This document shows, one piece after another, positions 1-5,179 of a DNA stretch of 7,476 nucleotides; within the stretch, counting starts at the first letter, position 1; each line of letters opens with the position of its first letter. The stretch lies in contig JASBUY010000379.1 of the NCBI GenBank assembly GCA_030147645.1, positions 1 to 7,476 on the forward strand. The letters are read 5' to 3'. This DNA comes from Aquabacter sp. Lineage in GTDB: Bacteria; Pseudomonadota; Alphaproteobacteria; Rhizobiales; Xanthobacteraceae. The notes under the pieces were generated by a model. That model made no database searches. It saw only the letters and a program-made list of their open reading frames with translations, and was not told the origin of the DNA. The position numbers and the translations under genes are program-made.

Positions 1-435
1 CAGATAGCGTGAAAGCTCACCCATCAGCCCCAAGGCGCCCTGCACGGTGGATACCGGCTGCAAGGGATGGATATCGGCGAACCCGGCGAGGCGCGCCATG
101 CGCTCGTTGAGGCGGGGATTGTGCTTCATGGTGCAGGAGCCCAGCGGGAAGAGGCCGCTGTCGATCCCGTAATTCATGCGCGAGAGCCGCACATAATGGC
201 GCATGGCCTCCGGTTCGGAGAGGCCGGGCAGGGGCAGGGGCGCCGTGCGTTCCAGGCCGCCGAGGCGGGGGGAGAAGCCTTCGGGCTCGTCAAGATCAAC
301 GCCGGTGACGTCCGTGCGGCCGATCTCGAAGAGGAGACCCTCCTCCAGGTCCAGCGCCCGGTTTCCGGTGAAGGTGTCGGGAGCGGTGGAGATGCTCTCA
401 ACCGGCGCCGTCGCGCCGCGTCCTTCGCGGTTCAT
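1..435 (-). CDS. gcvPB: Glycine dehydrogenase (decarboxylating) subunit 2, partial (N-terminal 145 residues)
   Basis: This is the C-terminal-half subunit of the split glycine cleavage P protein, a PLP enzyme that decarboxylates glycine and loads the aminomethyl group onto lipoyl-GcvH in the cytoplasm. I translated it by hand from ATG at 435; the frame stays open to base 1, giving 145 residues of an expected roughly 500. It begins MNREGRGATAPVESIS, and residues 89-111 hold the family signature around YGIDSGLFPLGSCTMKHNP. The PLP-binding lysine lies further downstream, outside the window. The start codon overlaps the gcvPA stop as ATGA (435-432), and a near-perfect Shine-Dalgarno lies 5 nt upstream, so start and coupling to gcvPA are well supported. 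The gene is cut only by the window edge; I see no sign of damage. Identity rests on the motif and on the adjacent gcvPA. Confidence 0.96.
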   Translation of the reverse strand, partial: MNREGRGATAPVESISTAPDTFTGNRALDLEEGLLFEIGRTDVTGVDLDEPEGFSPRLGGLERTAPLPLPGLSEPEAMRHYVRLSRMNYGIDSGLFPLGSCTMKHNPRLNERMARLAGFADIHPLQPVSTVQGALGLMGELSRYL

Positions 436-1775
436 GCCAGCACCTCCTTGAGCGCGGCGGCGTAGGCCGCGCGGTCGTCTGCCGTGGTGGTCTCGGTGGC
501 AGCCACCAGAATGAGATCGTCGAGCCCCGACTTTGGCGCGAGGCGCGAATAGGGCACGCCGCCGAGGATGCCCTTTTCGGCCAGCTTCTCGACCACTCCG
601 GCCGCGTCGCCCTTCACGCGGATGGTGAATTCGTTGAAGAAGCTTTCGTTCAGCACCGCGACGCCGTCGAGGGCCGCGAGCCTGTCCGCGAGATCGCAGG
701 CGGCGGCGTGGTTGATGCGGGCGAGCCGCGTCAGCCCCGCTTCGCCCAGCAGCGAGAGATGGATGGTGAAGGCCAGCGCGCACAGGCCCGAATTGGTGCA
801 GATGTTTGAGGTGGCCTTCTCGCGCCGGATATGCTGCTCGCGGGTGGATAGCGTCAGCACGAAGCCGCGCCGGCCTTCCGCATCCACCGTCTCGCCGGCG
901 AGGCGCCCGGGCATCTGGCGCACGAATTTCTGCCGGGTGGCGAACAGGCCCACATAGGGGCCGCCGAAATTGAGGGCGTTGCCGATGGACTGGCCTTCGC
1001 CCACCACGATGTCCGCGCCTTGCGCGCCCGGCGGCTCCACGAGGCCGAGGGACACCGCCTCCGTGAACACCGCCACCAGCAGCGCTCCGGCCGCATGGGC
1101 CTTCTCGGCGATGGGTTTCAGGTCCACCAGATGGCCGAACACGTCCGGCGTCTGCACCACGACGCAGGAGATGCTCTCGTCGATGGCGGACAGGACATCG
1201 TCACCGCCGCCTGGCGCGGGGGGGAGGCAGGTGAGCGGCTGCTCCGCATGGGCGCAGACGGTGGCGATGGTCTCGCGATAATGGGGGTGGAGATTGCCCG
1301 CCAGCACCGCCTTGTCGCGCTTGGTCACGCGGTGGGCCATGAGCACCGCTTCGGCGGCGGCGGTGGAGCCGTCATACATGGAGGCGTTGGCCACCTCCAT
1401 GGCGGTCAGTTCGGCCACCTGGGTCTGGAATTCGAACAGATATTGCAGCGTGCCCTGGGCGATCTCTGGCTGGTAGGGCGTGTAGGAGGTGAGGAATTCG
1501 GAGCGCTGGATCAAATGATCCACCGTCGCCGGCACATGATGGCGATAGGCTCCGGCCCCCACGAAAAAGGGAACGGACCCGGCCGGCACATTGCGGGCGG
1601 CGAGGCGTGCCAGCGTGCGCTCCACCTCCATCTCGCTCTTGCGGCGCGGCAGATCGGGAAGGGCGGACAGCCGCTTGTCCGCCGGAATATCGGCGAACAG
1701 GGCGTCCAGCGACGGCGCGCCGATGCGCGCGAGCATTTCGGCCCGGTCGTCTGGGGTCAAAGGCAGATAGCGCAT
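432..1775 (-). CDS. gcvPA: Glycine dehydrogenase (decarboxylating) subunit 1
   Basis: This is the N-terminal-half subunit of the heteromeric P protein (GcvPA2-GcvPB2 type). With GcvPB it decarboxylates glycine and transfers the aminomethyl group to lipoylated GcvH. The product has 447 residues, the usual length for this subunit. Recognisable blocks are TSYTPYQPEIAQGTLQYLFE (about 96-115), the MYDGSTA segment (133-139), GEGQSIGNALNFGGPYVGLF (259-278) and REKATSNICTN (318-328). These line the shared active site; in the split enzyme the PLP lysine sits in the partner subunit, so its absence here is expected. ATG at 1775 gives the normal N-terminus (MRYLPLTPDDRAEML). The start is 16 nt after the osmC stop, with only a weak GGA-like ribosome site, so translation may depend on the upstream gene. 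The gene overlaps gcvPB by 4 nt. Confidence 0.97.
   Translation of the reverse strand: MRYLPLTPDDRAEMLARIGAPSLDALFADIPADKRLSALPDLPRRKSEMEVERTLARLAARNVPAGSVPFFVGAGAYRHHVPATVDHLIQRSEFLTSYTPYQPEIAQGTLQYLFEFQTQVAELTAMEVANASMYDGSTAAAEAVLMAHRVTKRDKAVLAGNLHPHYRETIATVCAHAEQPLTCLPPAPGGGDDVLSAIDESISCVVVQTPDVFGHLVDLKPIAEKAHAAGALLVAVFTEAVSLGLVEPPGAQGADIVVGEGQSIGNALNFGGPYVGLFATRQKFVRQMPGRLAGETVDAEGRRGFVLTLSTREQHIRREKATSNICTNSGLCALAFTIHLSLLGEAGLTRLARINHAAACDLADRLAALDGVAVLNESFFNEFTIRVKGDAAGVVEKLAEKGILGGVPYSRLAPKSGLDDLILVAATETTTADDRAAYAAALKEVLA
441..449 (-). promoter_or_regulatory. Shine-Dalgarno for gcvPB, inside the end of gcvPA
   Basis: The minus strand reads AAGGAGGTG, then a 5-nt spacer (CTGGC), then the gcvPB ATG at 435. 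It is the strongest ribosome binding site in the window and is built from the last codons of gcvPA (Lys-Glu-Val-Leu-Ala-stop). With the ATGA overlap this fits matched synthesis of the two P-protein subunits, which work in equal amounts. Confidence 0.85.
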
Positions 1776-1791
1776 GATGCGGCTGGTCCGG

Positions 1792-2265
1792 TCAGGTCAG
1801 GGAAAAGGTGGGCCGTATCACCATCTCCGCCCGGATCGAGTGCCCGATATAGCACTCCTCATGGGCGCGGTGATGCAGCGTCTCATAGTCTTCGGCCGAG
1901 GGCGTCTTGGCGCCCGAGAACGTGACGGCGGGGTTCAGCGTCACGCGGGCGACATAAAGTTTGCCGGCTTCGTTGGGCGCCATCTCCCCCGTCGCGGGGT
2001 CTTCGTAGCGGTCGACGGTGAAGCCGGCGCGGCGGGCGAAATCCAGGAAGAACAGCATGTGGCAGCTGGCGGCGGCGGCCACCAGCCCCTCTTCGGGGTC
2101 CACCGCGTCCTCGCGCGAGAGCGGCACGCGCACGCTGAACGGCGAGGAGGAGCCAGGCACGCTCAGACCATCAAAGGCCAAGACATGGGCGCGGCTGTAG
2201 CGGCCGTCCGTGAAAGCAGCGTCGCCCCGCTCCCAGCGGATGGTGGCGCGGTAGACATGGTCCAT
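1792..2265 (-). CDS. OsmC-family thiol peroxidase
   Basis: The 157-residue product has the length and both signature cysteines of the OsmC/Ohr superfamily, cytoplasmic peroxidases that reduce organic hydroperoxides. Cys68 lies in DPEEGLVAAAASCHMLFFL (about 56-74) on the central helix, and Cys138 lies in AHEECYIGHSI (134-144). Glu58/Glu59 just before the first cysteine matches the conserved acidic position. Catalysis in the family uses these two cysteines as a reactive thiol and a resolving thiol. The segment around both cysteines resembles the OsmC/YhfA-like group more than classical Ohr, but I cannot settle the subgroup by eye. The start at 2265 has GGAG 7 nt upstream (2276-2273). The gene sits 16 nt after gcvH and 16 nt before gcvPA, so it is co-transcribed with the glycine cleavage genes. 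This is suggestive because family members take electrons from lipoylated proteins, and GcvH is one. Confidence 0.93.
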   Translation of the reverse strand: MDHVYRATIRWERGDAAFTDGRYSRAHVLAFDGLSVPGSSSPFSVRVPLSREDAVDPEEGLVAAAASCHMLFFLDFARRAGFTVDRYEDPATGEMAPNEAGKLYVARVTLNPAVTFSGAKTPSAEDYETLHHRAHEECYIGHSIRAEMVIRPTFSLT

Positions 2266-2281
2266 GGCGAGGCTCCAGGTA

Positions 2282-2659
2282 TCAGCCGAGGGTTTTCAGG
2301 AAGTCCTGATAGGCGTCGGCACTCATCAATTCGTTGAGCTGGGCGGGGTCGGACATGCGCAGCTTCAGGAACCAGCCTTCGCCTTCCGGCGCCTCGTTGG
2401 CGAGGGCGGGATTGGCCTCCAGCGCGTCATTGACCTCGAGCACTTCGCCCGACACGGGCGCAAAGACCTCGCTCGCGGCCTTCACGCTTTCCACCACGGC
2501 CGCTTCCTTGTGCTGCTCGATGTTGGCGCCTATGTCGGGCATTTCCACGAACACCACATCGCCCAGCTTCTCCTGCGCATAGGAGGAGATGCCGATCACG
2601 GCCACGTCGCCCTCGACGCGTACATATTCATGGTCCTGGGAATAGCGGATCTCGCTCAT
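2282..2659 (-). CDS. gcvH: Glycine cleavage system H protein (lipoyl carrier)
   Basis: This small cytoplasmic carrier has a lipoylated lysine that shuttles the aminomethyl intermediate between the P, T and L proteins. The product has 125 residues, normal for the family. The lipoylation site is Lys60 within VVESVKAASEV (55-65), with the typical preceding strand GDVVFVEMPDIG and following strand FAPVSGEVLEVN. The C-terminus GEGWFLKLRMSDPAQLNELM is also typical. The start at 2659 gives MSEIRYSQDHEYVRVEGD, the expected N-terminus, with AAAGGA 7 nt upstream (2672-2667). The gene lies 15 nt after gcvT and 16 nt before the osmC-like gene. All motifs look intact, and there is no sign of the divergent GcvH-like proteins linked to sirtuin/macrodomain operons. 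Confidence 0.98.
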   Translation of the reverse strand: MSEIRYSQDHEYVRVEGDVAVIGISSYAQEKLGDVVFVEMPDIGANIEQHKEAAVVESVKAASEVFAPVSGEVLEVNDALEANPALANEAPEGEGWFLKLRMSDPAQLNELMSADAYQDFLKTLG

Positions 2660-2674
2660 GATCTTGTCCTTTGC

Positions 2675-3811
2675 TCAGGATTTGCGGGCGTAGCGCGGGG
2701 CGACGAACGGAACGTGACAGACGCGCGCGGGCAGAGGCTTGCCGCGCACCAGAAGATCAAGGGCGGTGCCGGGCCGGGCCAGATGGGGCGGCACATAGCC
2801 CATGGCGATGGGGCCGCCCACGGTGGGGCCGAAGCCGCCCGAGGTGATCTGCCCGACGACGGTGCCATCGTTAAGAATATCCACGCCCTCGCGCGCCGGG
2901 GCGCGGCCCTCGGGCTTCAGGCCGACGCGCACCCGCGCCGGGCCCTCGGCCAATTCCCGCTGAATGCGCGCGGCGCCGGGAAACCCGCCCCCCTCGCGGC
3001 GCCGCTTCTGGATGGACCAGGCGAGCTGCGCCTCGATGGGCGAGGTGGTGGTGTCGATGTCATGCCCGTACAGACACAGACCCGCTTCCAGGCGGAGGCT
3101 GTCGCGCGCGCCAAGGCCGATGGGCTTCACACGGGCATCGGACAAAAGATGGCTCCAGACCTTCTCCACCGCATCGGCGGCGACGGAAATCTCGAACCCG
3201 TCCTCGCCGGTATAGCCGGAGCGGGAGATGTGGCAGGGCACATCGTCCAGGGTAGAGGAGGTGGCCGACATGAAGCCGAGCGCCGCCGCTTCCGGTGCGT
3301 GGGGCGCGATCACCTCCGCCGCCTCCGGTCCCTGGAGCGCGATCAAGGCCAGTTCGTCCTTGGGCACCAGGCGGATGCCGCCGGGCAGGCGGTCCATCAT
3401 ATGGGCATAATCCACCGCCTTGCGCGCCGCGTTCACCACTAGGAACAGCGTGCCGTCGAGGCCTGGATCGAGCGGGCGGGTGACCATGAGGTCGTCGATG
3501 ATCCCGCCATCGGCATTGAGCAATTGCGTGTAGCGCTGCTGGCCGAGCTTGAGATTGAGGATATCGGCGGGAACCAGCGTCTCAAGCGCGGCCGCCACAG
3601 TGCCGTGGCTCGGGCCGATCAGCAGGGCCTGACCCATATGCGAGACGTCGAACAGGCCCGCATGGGTGCGCGTCCAATTGTGCTCGGAGAGGATGCCGTC
3701 GGCATATTGGACCGGCATGTCGTAGCCGGCGAACGGGACCATGCGCGCGCCAAGGACCACATGGGCGTCATGCAGCGCCGTGCGCAAAGAGGGGAGGGTG
3801 GGGTCGGTCAT
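2675..3811 (-). CDS. gcvT: Aminomethyltransferase (glycine cleavage system T protein)
   Basis: GcvT transfers the C1 unit from aminomethyl-lipoyl-GcvH to tetrahydrofolate, releasing ammonia and giving 5,10-methylene-THF. From ATG at 3811 the product has 378 residues, the normal length. Family blocks are GARMVPFAGYDMPVQY (21-36), the HAGLFDVSHMGQ segment (50-61), GGIIDDLMVTRP (102-113), whose Asp106/Asp107 pair covers the catalytic aspartate, SGYTGEDGFEIS in the middle, and GLGARDSLRLEAGLCLYGHD further on. The frame stays open upstream to a GTG at 3877, but that extension falls inside the riboswitch and its leader hairpin and encodes an atypical Pro/Gly-rich stretch, so I place the start at 3811. 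The ribosome site there is weak (GGA at 3823-3821). As first gene of the operon it lies directly under riboswitch control. Confidence 0.97.
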   Translation of the reverse strand: MTDPTLPSLRTALHDAHVVLGARMVPFAGYDMPVQYADGILSEHNWTRTHAGLFDVSHMGQALLIGPSHGTVAAALETLVPADILNLKLGQQRYTQLLNADGGIIDDLMVTRPLDPGLDGTLFLVVNAARKAVDYAHMMDRLPGGIRLVPKDELALIALQGPEAAEVIAPHAPEAAALGFMSATSSTLDDVPCHISRSGYTGEDGFEISVAADAVEKVWSHLLSDARVKPIGLGARDSLRLEAGLCLYGHDIDTTTSPIEAQLAWSIQKRRREGGGFPGAARIQRELAEGPARVRVGLKPEGRAPAREGVDILNDGTVVGQITSGGFGPTVGGPIAMGYVPPHLARPGTALDLLVRGKPLPARVCHVPFVAPRYARKS

Positions 3812-3840
3812 TCCGGGACATCCAAGGCGCGCCACAGGGA

Positions 3841-3869
3841 CCGGGCCTCTCGGCCCGGGGGGCGCCCCC
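3841..3869 (-). promoter_or_regulatory. Leader hairpins between the glycine aptamers and gcvT (candidate expression platform)
   Basis: A 7-bp stem CCGGGCC / GGCCCGG (3858-3852 with 3847-3841) closes a GAGA tetraloop. Directly upstream, GGGGGCGCCCCC (3869-3858) is self-complementary; folding it would use two bases of the aptamer II closing stem and one base of the CCGGGCC stem, so the two states exclude each other. No run of T follows either hairpin, so a simple intrinsic terminator is unlikely. Control of translation, or Rho-dependent termination, is more plausible. The switching role is inference; the stems are seen directly. Confidence 0.5.
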
Positions 3870-4092
3870 TCTGTCACCGGAACCTGAGAGATTTCACACG
3901 GCGCGCGCGAACAGGCGCGGCCGGCTTACTCCTTCGGTGAGCGTCAGGCTGGGCCTGGCGCTGCTTTCCAGAGGTTCGTCACCCTGCGGCCCTTTTGCCT
4001 GAGCGGTTCCGGGGCGGTTGCGCCTTCGGCGCCGGCCTCATCCCCTTGATTTAAGGGACAGCCGGTCTCTCCCGCAGGGATCGTCCGATTGC
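3865..4092 (-). promoter_or_regulatory. Tandem glycine riboswitch (two aptamers)
   Basis: The minus strand carries both halves of a classic cooperative glycine riboswitch. Aptamer I shows GCGGGAGAGACC (4075-4064), a P2-type arm with a CCCTT/AAGGG inner hairpin, GCGCCGAAGGCGCAA (around 4032-4018) and CTCAGGCAAAAGG (4003-3991). Aptamer II shows CACCGAAGGAGTAAGCC (3939-3923), CTCTCAGG (3890-3883) and ACAGAGGGGG (3874-3865). Its closing stem pairs CCTCTG (3974-3969) with CAGAGG (3873-3868), and a P2 hairpin GCGCCAGG / CCTGACGC (3961-3954 with 3948-3941) has one mismatch. Glycine riboswitches of this form usually turn on glycine cleavage genes when glycine is plentiful, which fits gcvT starting about 54 nt downstream. 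Outer boundaries are approximate. Confidence 0.95.
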
Positions 4093-4117
4093 CGAAAGCA
4101 TGCCTTCGACGCCCGGG

Positions 4118-4145
4118 AGCATAGAAGAAAGCCGCGCCGCGTCAA
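4118..4145 (-). promoter_or_regulatory. Candidate sigma-70 promoter of the gcv operon
   Basis: The minus strand has TTGACG (4145-4140), a 16-nt spacer and TATGCT (4123-4118), which would start transcription near 4111, just ahead of the glycine riboswitch. The first hexamer matches the -35 consensus at five of six bases and the second matches -10 at four of six. It overlaps the terminator of the upstream gene: the TTGA of the -35 is the terminator loop. Placement is sensible, but the hexamer matches alone are not proof. Confidence 0.5.
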
Positions 4146-4156
4146 CGCGGCGCGGC
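4123..4156 (-). terminator. Intrinsic terminator of the lipoprotein gene
   Basis: A perfect 11-bp inverted repeat, GCCGCGCCGCG (4156-4146) and CGCGGCGCGGC (4141-4131), encloses a TTGA loop and is followed by TTTCTTCT (4130-4123). It begins 35 nt after the stop codon at 4192. This is a textbook Rho-independent terminator, and it separates the lipoprotein transcript from the gcv operon. Confidence 0.85.
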
Positions 4157-4191
4157 TCGGGTCCACGCGATTAATTGAGGTTGGCCCGGGC

Positions 4192-5064
4192 CTATTGGGC
4201 CGGGGGCGGACCAAAGGTGGTGGGCGGCGGGCCGAACGTGCCGGCGCTCGGCGGGGGACCGAAGGTGCCGGAGGACGCGGCGCCGGACGACGAAGCGGCG
4301 GGTGCAGCCGGAGCCGGGGCGGCTGCCGCGGGGGCCGGGGCGGGGGTCGTCGCGGCCGGCGCAGCGCTGGCGGCGGGCGCCGCGGGGCGCGGACGGCTCG
4401 GCCGGGGATGCTGCGTGGGCGTCCCCTTGGGATCGAAGCCGACATAGACCACGTAGCGTTCGATCTCGCCCGGCGAGGCCAGCGGGAAGGAAATCGTGTC
4501 CTCCACCACCGAGAAGGTCACCTGTCCCTCGCTCGCCGGCACATTGACCGGCACATTGAAGAACTTGCTCTGAATGGTCTTGGGGGTCGGGCCTTCCTGC
4601 ACCACGGCGATGCGGATCGGCACATTGACCGCGCCGGGCGTGCCCTTGTCGCCCAGCAGGACGCGCCCTTCGATGCCCACCTTCATGGTCATCGTGCGGG
4701 TGCCTTCGACGATGGCGCATTCGCGCGCCATGTTGCTGATGGAGCCTTGATAGCGCAGGCCGCCGCCGGGGGCGGGCACCTGCCAGGCCGAGGCGCCGGA
4801 GCGCACATCCACCATCGGGCAGGAATATTCGATGGCGTCCGGTCCCGTGCCGAGGGCCAAAGGCTGGGGGACGCCTGTGACGGGACCGCCGACGCCGGCG
4901 ACCGCCTGGTCCGAGATGCGCTGCGCGCCGGAGGAAGGGTCCACGGTGGTGCCCGGCGCGCCGAACAGCCCCTGGGAATTGCCCCCGCAGCCGGCAAGCA
5001 TCACCGCCAGCGCGGCTGGCGCCAGCACGCGGCAGAGCGAGGACGCGGTAGACGGCAACCCCAT
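4192..5064 (-). CDS. Putative secreted lipoprotein of unknown function with Ala/Pro-rich C-terminal tail
   Basis: I do not recognise the family. The 290-residue product starts with a lipoprotein signal: an Arg, a hydrophobic stretch (about 13-24) and the lipobox LAGC with the lipidated cysteine at residue 26. It should therefore be anchored to a membrane, probably the outer membrane since residue +2 is Gly rather than Asp. Residues about 75-215 look like a folded, beta-rich core (IEYSCPMVDVRSGASAW, a TMTMKVGIEGRVLLGD segment, FSVVEDTISFPLASP) with two further cysteines, Cys82 and Cys116, that could form a disulfide. Residues about 218-290 are low-complexity Pro/Ala/Ser, ending with TFGPPP three times (267-272, 276-281, 283-288). 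The tail may span the periplasm or contact peptidoglycan; that is inference. The start is supported by GGGAG 7 nt upstream. The gene appears monocistronic, with its own terminator. Confidence 0.85.
   Translation of the reverse strand: MGLPSTASSLCRVLAPAALAVMLAGCGGNSQGLFGAPGTTVDPSSGAQRISDQAVAGVGGPVTGVPQPLALGTGPDAIEYSCPMVDVRSGASAWQVPAPGGGLRYQGSISNMARECAIVEGTRTMTMKVGIEGRVLLGDKGTPGAVNVPIRIAVVQEGPTPKTIQSKFFNVPVNVPASEGQVTFSVVEDTISFPLASPGEIERYVVYVGFDPKGTPTQHPRPSRPRPAAPAASAAPAATTPAPAPAAAAPAPAAPAASSSGAASSGTFGPPPSAGTFGPPPTTFGPPPAQ
4236..4411 (-). repeat. Low-complexity Ala/Pro-coding tract with a TFGPPP repeat
   Basis: This stretch encodes the C-terminal tail of the lipoprotein, dominated by GCN and CCN codons. 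The nearby TFGPPP hexapeptide copies sit at its 3' end, separated by 3 and 1 residues and extending to about base 4196. Such tracts can vary in length by slippage between strains. Boundaries are approximate. Confidence 0.6.
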
Positions 5065-5098
5065 GACGCAACTCCCAATCCGACGGACATGCTGATCG

Positions 5099-5127
5099 TG
5101 TATAACAGACAGTTAACCGCCCCTGCA
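5099..5127 (-). promoter_or_regulatory. Weak candidate promoter of the lipoprotein gene
   Basis: TATACA (5104-5099) is a fair -10 element 34 nt before the ATG at 5064. The matching -35 position (5127-5122, TGCAGG) is poor. A promoter is expected here because a hairpin separates this gene from the peptidase pair, but the sequence support is modest. Confidence 0.3.
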
Positions 5128-5143
5128 GTCGGCACGGGCGGTT
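5115..5143 (-). terminator. Hairpin after the M16 peptidase genes, possible terminator
   Basis: AACCGCCC (5143-5136) pairs with GGGCGGTT (5122-5115). Inside, TGC pairs with GCA after one G-G mismatch, leaving a CGACT loop. It starts 37 nt after the stop of the second peptidase gene. The following bases (AACTGTCTGTT) are only mildly T-rich, so termination would be weak. It overlaps the candidate lipoprotein promoter, so it could be regulatory instead. Confidence 0.4.
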
Positions 5144-5179
5144 GCGGCGGGACTATCGTCTCGCATGGTTAAAGCGGGA

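Noticed and set aside
1020..1925. A 301-codon open frame on the plus strand
   Set aside because: It is antisense to gcvPA and the end of the osmC-like gene, with His/Gly/Arg-rich shadow composition.
2264..3442. A 392-codon open frame on the plus strand
   Set aside because: It is antisense to gcvH and gcvT, which have unmistakable family motifs; the composition is that of a shadow frame.
3812..3877. A GTG start adding 22 residues to gcvT
   Set aside because: The extension sits within the 3' end of aptamer II and the leader hairpins, encodes a non-conserved Pro/Gly-rich stretch, and the family N-terminus fits the ATG at 3811.
4236..4411. The GC-rich repetitive tract as a possible repeat array or CRISPR-like element
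   Set aside because: The repetition is codon-level Ala/Pro low complexity inside a coding frame, with no regular repeat-spacer structure.
4142..5071. A 309-codon minus-strand frame overlapping the lipoprotein gene
   Set aside because: It is out of frame with the 290-residue lipoprotein, which has a signal peptide, lipobox and ribosome site; the alternative has Arg/His-rich shadow composition and runs into the terminator.
4018..5172. A 384-codon open frame on the plus strand
   Set aside because: It runs across the riboswitch, the terminator and the antisense of the lipoprotein gene; a real protein there is implausible.
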